A stretch of DNA of 60,000 nt from Lineus longissimus. Its lineage: Eukaryota; Nemertea; Pilidiophora; Heteronemertea; Lineidae. The stretch is taken from NCBI RefSeq assembly GCF_910592395.1, contig NC_088314.1:18265998-18325997 (forward strand), written 5' to 3'. The notes beneath the pieces were generated by a model that did not search any database, was not told the DNA's origin, and worked only from the letters and a program-made list of their open reading frames with translations. Each line of letters begins with the position of its first letter. Position 1 is the stretch's first letter. This document shows, piece after piece, positions 10,301-22,300 of this stretch. The position numbers and the translations under genes are program-made.

Positions 10301-13300
10301 GAACCTCCCTTAGCGGACACCTCTCTATCAAGTACAACCTCTCTATTAAAGACACTAGTTTTGGTCCCAAATTGGTTGTTTCCATTCAATTTGACCTCTC
10401 TTATCAGGACACCTCTCTATCAAGGACAGCACTTGTCAGTCCCAAGGGTGTCCTTAATAGAGAGGTTCTACTGTGCAATCACAATGTAAGATAATGAGGC
10501 TAAAAATATCAACGGCATATGGTAAGTAAAGAAACAATAAGAAATTTGATCAAGGGTGCATTATGAAAATATTTTTTGTGCTATTTAGATGGAAAGGATA
10601 AGTGGTTTGGGTTATATAGGTCATACTTCTGGGTTTTGGTACAGATAAGATATAAGAACTTTTATTTGGGACATCCTGTAGTACTATAAAGGTTGCAGTT
10701 TATAATATAGATGTACAATGTAGACATTCTTAAAGGGGGACTATAGGCAGGAGCAGCGGGGCTAATTTGGCCATCTTCAGGTGACTAATATACACAGTAA
10801 GGGCCCTGGGTAATGTCAGATTCAGCACTAAATATATTCCTCGTACAAGTGTGAATCGTTTTGACGTACTGTGAGATGTGAGAGACCCCTATTGGCGACT
10901 TTGTGTAACTTTATCTTGCCTGCCTAGCTGCTGCCTTTAGTGTCCCTTTAAAGGGGAACACCATTTGTTTTCGTTGGTGGTCATTTTTATGAAAATGACA
11001 CACGCTATATCGCTACTGCCACAGTGGCCAGAGAAAACATGAAGTTTTTGGCAGATTTGGGACGATTCAAACAACACACCCACTGTAGAATTCTCATATG
11101 ACAACTTATACACTTAATTGATATGCAGCAATCGGGAAAATTGAAAAACGCACCTATTGTATACAGATAACATTGATTAACTCATGGAATTGCTTGATGT
11201 TAGAAATAGGAAATAAGTCTAAAACCGAACAACAAAGATATGTGTGAAAGAACAGTGTACATGTAGAACCTCTCTATTAAGGACACCCTCCGGACTGACA
11301 AATGCTGTCCTTAATAGAGAGGTACCCTGATTAGAGAGGTCAAATTGAATGGAAAGTACCAATTTGGGACCAAAACTGGTGTCCTTAATAGAGAAGTTGT
11401 CCTCAATAGAGAGGTGTCCGCTAAGGGAGGTTCCACTGTATCCCTTTAGAACCAGAGGCCTCCTCCATTCCTTCAAAAATTTGAAAATTGAGATCGAATT
11501 TGAACATTTCTAATTTGGTGAAAATGAACTTCGACAATGCTTTTATGTTTAAGGAATTGAACCCGAGGCGGAGGACCTTGGTTGAGTTACCAAGACACTC
11601 GAGGGTGGAGCTAAAATACAGTCCAAACCCGAGCCGACAGGCAAGGGTTTGGACGAAATTTTAGCTCCACCCGAGAGTGTCTTGGTAACTCAACCAAGGT
11701 CCGAAGCCGAGGGTTCAATTTCTATTCTAAAATACCTCAAACTTAAAAAGATAGGCCACGAAATAACTTGAATATGTGCGAATTTGGCAAATTCCATCCA
11801 TCGCCTGCCCGGAGCGCCGGTAGCGCCGTTGTTTACATTATGTTACGGCAGCGCGTATAGGAAGTCCGGATCGGCTCGCTCAAGTGACGCTAAAATCCGC
11901 GCAAATGGGCTATTTGGAGCGTTTTTCTCAGCAAATATGTGTAGAGCTCATTAAAAAACTTAGGGTGGTTGATGCTTCCTTGGCTGATTTGTGTTTGAAG
12001 CAGTGTTTTGAGAGCCTCAAACTTCTGAAGTGAGCTGTGTGCATGGTTCCACATTTTAGTGCAACCCGAGGGAACTTTGGTAGAGCATCTTGGTTGCGTG
12101 TCCAAAACACTCCACTCTCAGAACGAGGCTTATGCATTTTCCATTTAAAAGTTGACTTTACGGTACCAAGGTATTTTAGAATCACAGATACGTACATACT
12201 TCACATACCAAGTTTCGCCTAATTTGCATGCATAATAACCCTCACTACAGCATTGTGTATTTCTGTTTTCTTGGACCACCATTAAATACGATAAACAGCT
12301 CACCCTTTAAATATGTTGTTCATTTCAGGGACGCTATGGAGGATTCGGGTGTGAAACATGCGCCAAACATTATCAATTTGGAGTAAACTGTACCGGAGGT
12401 ATGTATGACGTCATCGAGTCCAAGACCGTTTTTAAAGGGAGACTATAGGCTTTAGCATGGTGGGCCAGATTAAGATACAAGGCATTGCCAATAGGTGTCT
12501 CTGATATCTTATTACATCAGAATTCTAATTTGACTTGTGGTGGTGGGAGGAATATTTTTATCCTGAAGTTAAATCAGGCCCAATTTACTACTTTAAGGCC
12601 TATGTTATTCGTTAAAAAATTTAAATTTGTAATTGAATTTGAAAATTTCCAATTGCTAAATATGAACCGAATATGAATCTCAACATTGCGGTTGTACCAC
12701 CAGTAATTACCAGTAATCACCAACAGTGTACCCCTTTAAATACTATGGAGCTTATGTTGTGTCATTTTCTTTAGAATGTCGCTGTCTTCACGGAATCTGC
12801 AGTCGCGGACTTCAGGGAGATGGAACTTGTTTTTGTGATGCGGGATTCAAAGGACGGTACTGTGATGTGGGTGAGTAAAGTAGTTCCTTAAATGACAGCT
12901 ATAAACTTGCATAACTATAGAATAGAATTTATTGTTGTAGATTGAATTATACTGGGTCAATCCGTCTCAAACCTTTACATGTATATCTGCAGTAAAACCT
13001 CTCTATTAAGGACACCCCTTGGACTGACAAATGCTATCCTTAATAGGGAGGTGTCCTGATTACTGAGGTCAGATTGTGTACAGCTTGGGATGAACTCCTT
13101 ATGATGGAGACACTAGAGGCCAGTAAACCAAATTGGTGCCTAACTGTAGTGGCATACAAAATGCTCATCCCGCCTTTCAGGAGGAAAATGCCTTGGAGAG
13201 TAACATGGCCACGTGCAGAAGACCAGTTCAGAAATGATGTTTGCTGCTGGTAGAGTGGGTTTTCACAGCGCTATCTCTCTAATCATAAATTATGTTAATT

Positions 13301-16300
13301 TCAGAAATCCCGTCATGTGATTCCATCGCCTGTGACGAGCATGCCGAGTGTGTGGAAGAGAGTCCTGTCATCGGTGCAAAGTGTGTCTGCCATTTAGGTT
13401 ACCAAGGCGACGGGAAAACTTGCGATGGTAGGTGTAACTGGAATGACTGTCCCCAGGAGAAAAAGTCCTATCCTGTTGTTTAGTTCCAGATAAAGGTGTA
13501 TGGCTATAGAGACCATAGACTTTAGAATAAAAGCATTCGAAGAGTTTTGATCATCACTTTCTCCCATGATGAAATTATTTTCATAAATGATCGCTTTGTT
13601 ACATTGAGATAAATCTTAATTTGTTAAAAATATTGTTTTTTAGCCATCGACCCTTGCACCAGTGATCCCTGTCACACAGATGCCATCTGTAACATGACGG
13701 CCCCAGGTAACCACTCCTGCAGCTGCAAGCTAGGATACGCTGGTGATGGGCTGATCTGTCAGGCTGTGGACCCATGTCAGACTGGCTACGGAGGCTGTGA
13801 GGTCCTCAGCTCAACTTGTGTCTATGACGGACCTGGCCAGGTAAGTTATTCTATCATATGCTGGTGACGGGCTGGTCTGTCGGGCTGTGGACCCATGTCA
13901 GACTGGCTACGGAGGCTGTGAGGTCCTCAGCTCAACTTGTGTCTATGATGGACCCGGCCAGGTAAGTGATTCTATCATGTGCTGGTGATGGGCTGATCTG
14001 TCAGGCTGTGGACCCGTGTCAGACTGGCTACGGAGGCTGTGAGGTCCTCAGCTCAACTTGTGTCTATGATGGACCCGGCCAGGTAAGTGATTCTATCATA
14101 TGCTGGTGACGGGCTGATCTGTCAGGCTGTGGACCCGTGTCAGACTGGCTACGGAGGCTGTGAGGTCCTCAGCTCAACTTGTGTCTATGACGGACCTGGC
14201 CAGGTAAGTTATTCTATCATATGCTGGTGACGGGCTGGTCTGTCAGGCTGTGGACCGGTGTCAGACTGGCTATGGAGGCTGTGAGGTCCTAAGCTCAATT
14301 TGTGTCTATGCAACCCGGCCAGGTAAGTGATTCTATCATATGCTGGTGATGGACTGATCTGTCAGGCTGTGGACCCGTGTCCGACTGGCTACGGAGGCTG
14401 TGAGGTCCTCAGCTCAACTTGTGTCTATGACGGACCCGGCCAGGTAAGTGATTCTATCATATGCTGGTGATGGACTGATCTGTCAGGCTGTGGACCCGTG
14501 TCAGACTGGCTACGGAGGCTGTGAGGTCCTCAGCTCAACTTGTGTCTTTGATGGACCTGGCCAGGTAAGTGATTCTATCATATGCCGGTCTGTCAGGCTT
14601 TGCACCTGTGTCAGACTGGCTAAAGGAGCTTCAAAGTCCAGAGCTTGACTTACGTCTATGGTGACCTGGGCACTGTGGACCTGAGCGTGATTGGAGCTTT
14701 TCATTCTGGTCTCAAGAAAATGCCTGATTCACTGGGGAAGTTACGGCCCATTTTTATATGAAAATCCAACACATCTCATGCCCAAGTTGTCCTTTAAACT
14801 TTTTCAGAGTCACTGCCAGTGTAATGGAGGCTATGAGAACTATGTGGAACCGATGGGTTGCTCCTTGATCGATGTATGTCTACAGAACACCTCTCTCTGC
14901 CACGCTGGCGCAAACTGTACCACCACAGCTCCAGGAGTATTCGAGTAAGTTGTTTTTATTTGGGAAATTTAGGCCACAATTATTTTATTCCTTGGTTTAC
15001 GAACTTTATTCCAAGAAAACCTCTGACAGGCGGTCGCAAAATCAAAATAATAGATTGTCAAACCGACCCGAACATTCCCAACTTGCAGGTCCGCCGTGTT
15101 TGTTATGAAATAATTGTGGCCTTACCACGGTGAATCAATTTTGATGTTGCAAGCATTCTGTGAACATGCCAAATAATGATAATTAAACATTTGTGTGAGA
15201 CAACCAAAAATACATTCTTCAAAAGACCTTTAAATTTGTGCCGCATGAAATTTTACAAGATGCGTCTGGGAGCTGGGAGTTCAGTTCTTGAGACCGTCGT
15301 TGCAACAATTTGGACAAAATAATTTTGGCTTCCTTAGTGGGAATAAATTGATCATCATTTTGATTCCGCATCAAGCCACAGACGCGTTGATAATGATCTG
15401 ATTTACGCAGAAAAAGCAACTGGAAGGCACTGGATACTGGAAAAAATAACTTCACAATTGTGTCACATGAAATTTAATGGGGAGCGTCTGAGGTAGCTAG
15501 TTCAATACTTCAGACTGTAGTCAAACGATTGATAAGCTTTACAATTAATTTGTCTCTCAGTTCTGAATCCTGTACAGTAGAACCTCTCTATCAAGGACAC
15601 CATCGGGACTGACAAATGCTGTCCTTAATAGAGAGGTGTCCTGATTAGAGAGGTCAAATTGAATGGTAAGTACCAATTTGGGACCAAAACTAGTGTCCTT
15701 AATAGAGAGGTTGTCCTTTATAGAGAGGTGTCCGCTAAGGGAGGTTCCACTGTATTTTCATATGTGCCCCTTATTTTTGTTACTGACTCAATCAGGATAT
15801 CGATCTTATGAGGCTAAAGTATTTGACCTTTAAACAGTCCAGCTCAAATGCCCTTGGTCATAGGCACTTCCTTTCTGCAGTCAACCGGGATATATATAAT
15901 ATAAATGTTGATGTTAACCCATTGTCTTGCACATTAAGAGGCATGCCGTTTGTAATTATTGGTGAGCCAAGAAAATAGAAATGCAGTTGTACACAATGCC
16001 GTAGCGTAGTTATCATGCATATGAATTTGCTGAAACGTGTTGGTTTTTAGCTCACCTCTGGGGAGCTTATACGATACCGTGGCGTCCGTCGTCGTCCTTT
16101 AGCGGAGCACGTTTCGTCACCTCTAGGGCGAGATAACTAGACATGTCAGAACCAATAAAACACTGCCAATGTAGACTTTGATGTTTTTACCCCAAATCTT
16201 GGTTCAGTACTCAGACTGATGTTGTCTTCCGTGTCATCAAGAAAATTTTCACAAAATGTTGATATTTTGAGAACATGTCCAAGTTGTCATTTCGTGATAT

Positions 16301-19300
16301 TTGGAAGAATAAATGGTTAATTTGCATTGATATCAATATTTCACTTTAGCATCTATCACTAGTATCAGATTATGTGTCTATCATTACGTTCCAAAATTTT
16401 CAGCATCTTAGGGTCGCTTGTGTTTACCCTACAAATCCATCCAAAAATGACCCAAAATGATATACAATGTATTATTATAATTGATATCTAGACATGTCAG
16501 AACCAATAAAACACTGCCAATGTAGTTGCTGATGTCGTACAGATGCTACATGCAAAAATCAGCTCAAAATTCCAACCGCTTCATGGTTTTTCAAACATTT
16601 GGTAAATTTTTGCAAAATTCTGCCATCAAACTCAAAAAGGGGCCTTGGATCTAGGGCCCATATGATCATCCATGAGCATGAATGTATATAATTGAAAAGC
16701 CTGTAAGACCTGGGTACAAGGTATTTTTAAAGTGGTCTGCATCCGCAAACTGTGCGTGATATAACGCTGAAAATGCGGGATATTGATGATAGATACATAA
16801 TCTGATAGATGTTAAAGCAAAATATTTATATCAATGCTGGTTTGGCAGTTATTCTTCAAAATATCAGGAAAACGATATTCCCTCTCAATTAACTAGACTT
16901 TGATGTTTTCACCCCAAATCTTGGTTCAGTACTCAGACTGACATTGTCTTCCGTGTCATAAAGAAAATTTTCAAATTTATTCCTCCTACACAGAATTTGA
17001 AAATTGCCAGATGATGTCAAAGACATTCAACAGAGCGATATTGCTTGTGACGTCTTGCGGAATAGTAGAATTCCACCACCAGACGTCACAAGCAATATGG
17101 CTCTGTTACATTTTCTGCTGACATCTACATTTACCTACGTAGGTATGATGTCATCATTCTGGTTACGATGTTACCCCGACCAGCTTGCACGAATGATAAA
17201 TATAGATAAATATTGCTTTTTTTCGCCACATTTATTTCAGTACATTTATTTATCATATACTTAATACAATATTTAAAGTGTTTGTTCACCTTTGACCATG
17301 CTTTCCTTCCCGCTTAATTTCAATGTAACCTTTCCAAGGTGGACTCCAAACCCCGGAAACGTGGCCTTGTCAATTCTCCTACATTTCCCTTTCTCATTCA
17401 CATTCACAATTAACGAGGCCGACTTGACTTTTCAGTTTCCTGATTTAGTGAGTAGGCCATGGCCTGTTTGGAGCAGTTAACACTTTTTCTGTGTCTGCTC
17501 ATTTTGAGCATTTTGTTGACTATTTCTATTAGTCTCCATAAAATTTGATTTTCATTATCCCAGAAATACTAAAGACCCAACCAAGTAGACCTTTAAAGGG
17601 TAACTCGTGTCAAATTTCACCATATAATGTTTTAGCTGTTTTTGACAAATGACTACGTCACTTTCTCATAAATCGGTAAGGTTTTCGAATCGAAATGCAC
17701 ATTTTCTAGAAATTGATGGTTTAATCCCGCCCGGACGGCTCGCTTCGATGCTGTCTTCGTTGATGACGTCAGAACATGAACTTTTTCGCGGTCGCGGTGG
17801 TTTACATTCAGCGATTTTATAATAAATCTAATCAAAAATGGAAAATTTGAGCTTTACATTTGTGATCAACAATTAAAAACGGACGTATTTCCGCAATGTT
17901 CCGCACATCATAGTATCACTTTAACCACTTGACCTCACCACCACTTACTGAAAGGCTTTAAAGGCCTACACAGTAGTCAATTGAAAGTTTGAAATTGATA
18001 ATTGAATTTGAAAATTGCCAATTGCCAATTGAGTAAATACACACTGATATAAATTTCAAGATTGCCATTGGGTAAACAGTTAAAATTAAATACTACTATA
18101 CATACCAGGTTTCAGCAAAGTTGCGTACAAGATAACTTCACTACGGCATTGTGTATAACTGCATTTCTATTTTCCTGACCACGATTAACTTTGAGACAAA
18201 CGGTTGACCCTTTAAATCTTATTTCCAGGTGTAAATGCAAGGAGGGCTACATTGGTGATGGATTCGTCTGCTATGGAAATCTACTTCAGGTGAGAAGTTG
18301 AAAATTCACCTCATTATTTTCAATACACTAATTATAGACCCTTCCTACCAGGATTGTTACTTGGATGCCTCATGCAAGGTGGAAGCATTCTTCTTCTTCT
18401 TCTTCTTCTGCATTCAGAATTTTTGAGATGCACGCTAGACAGGGAAACCATTTGTGACCCGTCTAGAAAACCAGGCGCATGTCGCTCTGAGCTTGGCAGG
18501 TTGAGATGGACTGGTTGTTCATTTCTCTTTTCTCTGCCTTTTGTGAAATATGAGCATATCAATTTCTTCCATTATCTCCTGGTGTCATTTAGGCTCATCT
18601 TCTGTGTGACATGCACCTGGTTTTGGTGTGACGGTTTCACATTTTCGGTACCAAGGTAGGCTCTCCTAGAGAGTTCTGCCCCAGAGCTTTGTGATCAGGG
18701 TGGTGTCCTTTGGCCAGTATTCCTCACTATTCTTCATTAGGGAGCAGGTACAGAGCCCCAGAGCTATGTGGTCAGGGTGGTGTCTTTTGGCCAGTATTCC
18801 TCTCTATTCTTCAGAAGGGAGCAGGTCTGAAGTACGTGATCTGGAGTCTGGTCTCCAACTCCACATTCACATTCAGCAGATTCTCGTAAGCCTAATCTGT
18901 GAACGTGTTTTCAGAGTCGGCAGTGCCCTGTTCGTAGAGAGTAGGAAAGCATTGTTCAATCTTGTAAACATTTATCGAGATCTAACCCATTTGTTGTCAA
19001 TTTCTTTTTAGAGACTGATCGAGCTTAACGCGTTGGATCCGGAGTTGAGCGGGAAACTTGGCATATTCATACGCCTAATCCAGACCACGTTATTCGAAGC
19101 GTTGAGTCAGCATGGACCGTTTACGTTATTCGCCACGACTGACGGTGGATTCAGCGGCCTGAAGGTGGTCAGTAAAAAGTTAAATTTTGAATATTTCTCG
19201 ATAGAACGGGTGAATTTTAATTATTTTGTACTACTTCCCCAGTAAGAATGTACAGGAACTACAGTGACAGACGTCTTGAATCGCGTTAGTGTTTATATAT

Positions 19301-22300
19301 AGATGGTGTTTATATATAGATGGTGTTTATATATATATGGTGTTTATATATAGATGGTGTTTATATATATATGGTGTTTATATATAGATGGTGTTTATAT
19401 ATAGATGGTGTTTATATATAGATGGTGTTTATATATAGATGGTGTTTATCTATAGGTGGTGTTTATCTATAGATGGTGTTTATCTATAGATGGTATTTAT
19501 ATATAAATGGTGTTTATCTATAGATGGTGTTTATATATAGATGGTGTTTATATATAGATGGTGTTAATATAGATGTTGTTTATATATATGTGACCCATCA
19601 CAGCAAAACCAGGCGCATGTCGCTCTGAGCTTGACAGGTTGAGACGGACTGTCTGTTCATTTCTCTTTTGTTTGCCTTTTGTGAAATATGAGCACATCAA
19701 TTTCTTCCATTATCTCCTGGTGTCATTTAGGCTCATCTTCTGTGCGACAAGCGCCTGGTTTTGCTGTGACGGGTCACATATATGGTGTTTATATATAGAT
19801 GGTGTTTATATATAGATGGTGTTTATATATAGATGACCTGAAAATCTAAGAAACACAAGTAGCGCCATCTGTGAATCGTGGCTTGAACAAACATCTTTGG
19901 GAAGTTTGTGTCCATTTCTTGAACTGATGGAATACACCCTGGGGAGAAGCTGAACTGGGGTCAGCATAATCATACACAAAAATAAATCTCACCGAAAAGT
20001 TTGAAGTTTCGTAATTTTTTTTAGCTTGATGAGATGAAGAATGACCAGGATCGTGCGAAACAAGTCTTGAAACAGCACCTCGTGATTGGCGACTTCAGAC
20101 TTGAAGAGCTGTCGAACGTCTCACACTTCTATACTCTCCTTGGCGTGCCCGCAGAGATAAAATACAAGGACAGGGTAATTATTGACATTGGGGGATGGTC
20201 TTTCTAGACCCAGGACAGGTAACCGTATTCCCTCCTCCTGAATCAGTCCTGATCAATAAATGGGGAATGGTCTTTTTTGAGATGCCGGGACAGATACCCC
20301 CTATTCCCCCCCCCTTCTAAATCAGTGCTCAACAGTAGTGGGGAATAGCCTTTTGAGGTGCCGGGACAGATACCCCTATCCCCCTCCTAAATCAGTGCTC
20401 AATAATGGGGGAATGGTCTTTTTGAGGAGCCGTTTTAATATTTGATGACATTTTTTCCTCCTCTCCGCAGGAAATTGACATCTTCAAATACCGCCTACAG
20501 GGGGCGCCAGCAAAAGGAACCGTGCTGCGAGCAAACATCCTGGCGTCGAACGGGCTGATCCACGTGACCGATCGGGTGATAGGGAGGTTACCAGAAATAA
20601 AGGGCGATCGACAGGTAAGAGAGGGTGACGTCTGTTAAATTGTGCAGGGCGTCTGTTGGCAGCCATTTTGAAAATCAGGAAATGAAAGTGTACACAACTA
20701 ACCATGATATCTTCTTCTGCCTTTGGTTCTGCCCGAAGTTGACCACATCTGCGTGGCATTTGATTCCTTCAAACGGGCTGGTCACAAAACCAGCGTCCTC
20801 TTTAGGGAGGGTGTCCTTAATAGAGTGGTGTCAGCTTAGAGAGGTTACACTGTACCTCGTACGCGTCGTGAAGAGCCAGGAATTTTAGTTCCTTGAAAGT
20901 ACGTCGATTCATCCAGAAATACAGTCCTGGGTTCTCCCCGGGCCCTATTGCCTGGTAGCCAGCAGTGTTAACCACCAGGCTTTAAGGAGTAAATCTATAT
21001 CATGTTTTCAGGCGAGTATCTTTCAACAGATGAAGACTGACGGCCGTTACAACAGATTCGAACAACTCCTCCTGGTGAGTCCATTAAATACAAAAAGCGT
21101 GAACAAATTATAGCTTTGATTTCAAAACAGAAAGGGACAATTCTGCCTCTATGCAAGTATCAATGTGTGTCTTATACCCTCCCCCCTCAAGGGAAAGACA
21201 ACCTTTAAATTTCGATATCATTTCTTAACATGTTAATGACGGCACCATGTAGATCTACTTGGCCCAAATCCCTCTTCCAGCCGGTGTTTTGTACCAACAC
21301 ATGGGGTAACTAAACACCCTAGAAAGAATTGTAATGAGAAACATCTGCAGCCAGTGGTTCAAAGTTACCCCATTGGTCAAAGTCACCCCATGTGATGATA
21401 CTCGTTATCATGACATGAACACTACATTCAGGGAGAGGTTGCAACAAAAACAATTTCTTCACTAAAACCCATTATGAAGCAATTTTGACCCCAGGAATGT
21501 TTTGTGGGGTTGGGGGTGCTGAAATGAGGGTAATTTTGGTAATATCTTTACCAAAGTTTCTTTTCATTACTGCCACCTATATTGTAAATGGGAACTCAGA
21601 TTGAAAGAATCTTATTATCTTGCAGTCGGCAGGTTTAGAAGACGAACTCTCCAGCGGTGGTCCTTACGTCGTGTTGGCGCCTAATAACGGCGCATGGGAC
21701 GCACTACCAGAGGGCACTGTGGACCACCTGCTGTCGGAGGAGGGTCAAGGGATGCTGATCAGTATCTTACTCAACCACATCGTACGAGATACGACCGTAA
21801 GTTATAATCGTCAGCGTTTTACAATAGCTTAAAGGGTTAAAGGTCTACCCTGTTCCATCCTTTAGAGACTTGTCCAGAGACCCTTGGAAACTTAAATCAA
21901 ATGATTTCCCCTCGAAATTTATGGATGCCGTTTCCCAAGATGGTGTCATTTGGTGACGACACAGGATGATTTTGGTGCCAAATATATACAGTAGAACCTC
22001 GCTATTAAGGACACCCACACGACTGACAACTGCTGTCTTCAATAAAGGGATGTCCTGATTTGAGAGGTAGAAAATTGAATGGAAACAACCCATTTGAGGC
22101 CAAAACTGGTGTAGTTAATATAGAGGTTGTACTTGATAGAGAGGTGTCCGCTATTGAGGGAAGTATCAAATTGATGCTAGTGCAAAAATTGGTCCTCAAA
22201 ATGTGCCAGAAGTGAAACAGTTGGATTTTAAAGTGGTCTTGGTGTTCTACCCCTAGAACAGTTTGTGTTTTAGGAGCAGGAAAAAGTGTTTTTTGGCAAT

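Larger units (their letters stand above)
9765..12328 (+). other. Stabilin intron 2 and its repeat content
   Basis: The intron carries two family D elements in opposite orientation (9827-10048, 10730-10951), two family A copies (10296-10473, 11260-11438) and a 160-bp hairpin (11556-11719). Family C ends at about 11448-11555 and 12190-12312 could be the two halves of one C element interrupted by the material between them. The remaining sequence 10500-10730 and 11720-12190 shows nothing recognisable. Confidence 0.65.
14945..18228 (+). other. Stabilin intron 7 and its repeat content
   Basis: It holds a full family A copy (15575-15752), a long G-type repeat (16049-17000, related to 46860-47460), a family F copy in reverse (17593-17925) and a family C copy (17956-18216). 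The stretches 14945-15570 and 17100-17590 have nothing recognisable except a short inverted pair around 17036-17110 (CAGAGCGATATTGCTTGTGACG / CGTCACAAGCAATATGGCTCTG). Confidence 0.65.

Noticed and set aside
14448-14648. Coding-like frame inside the 121-bp array ([19 protein letters not shown]...)
   Set aside because: It resembles EGF only because it copies exon 6; these units have no acceptor and other frames shift between units.
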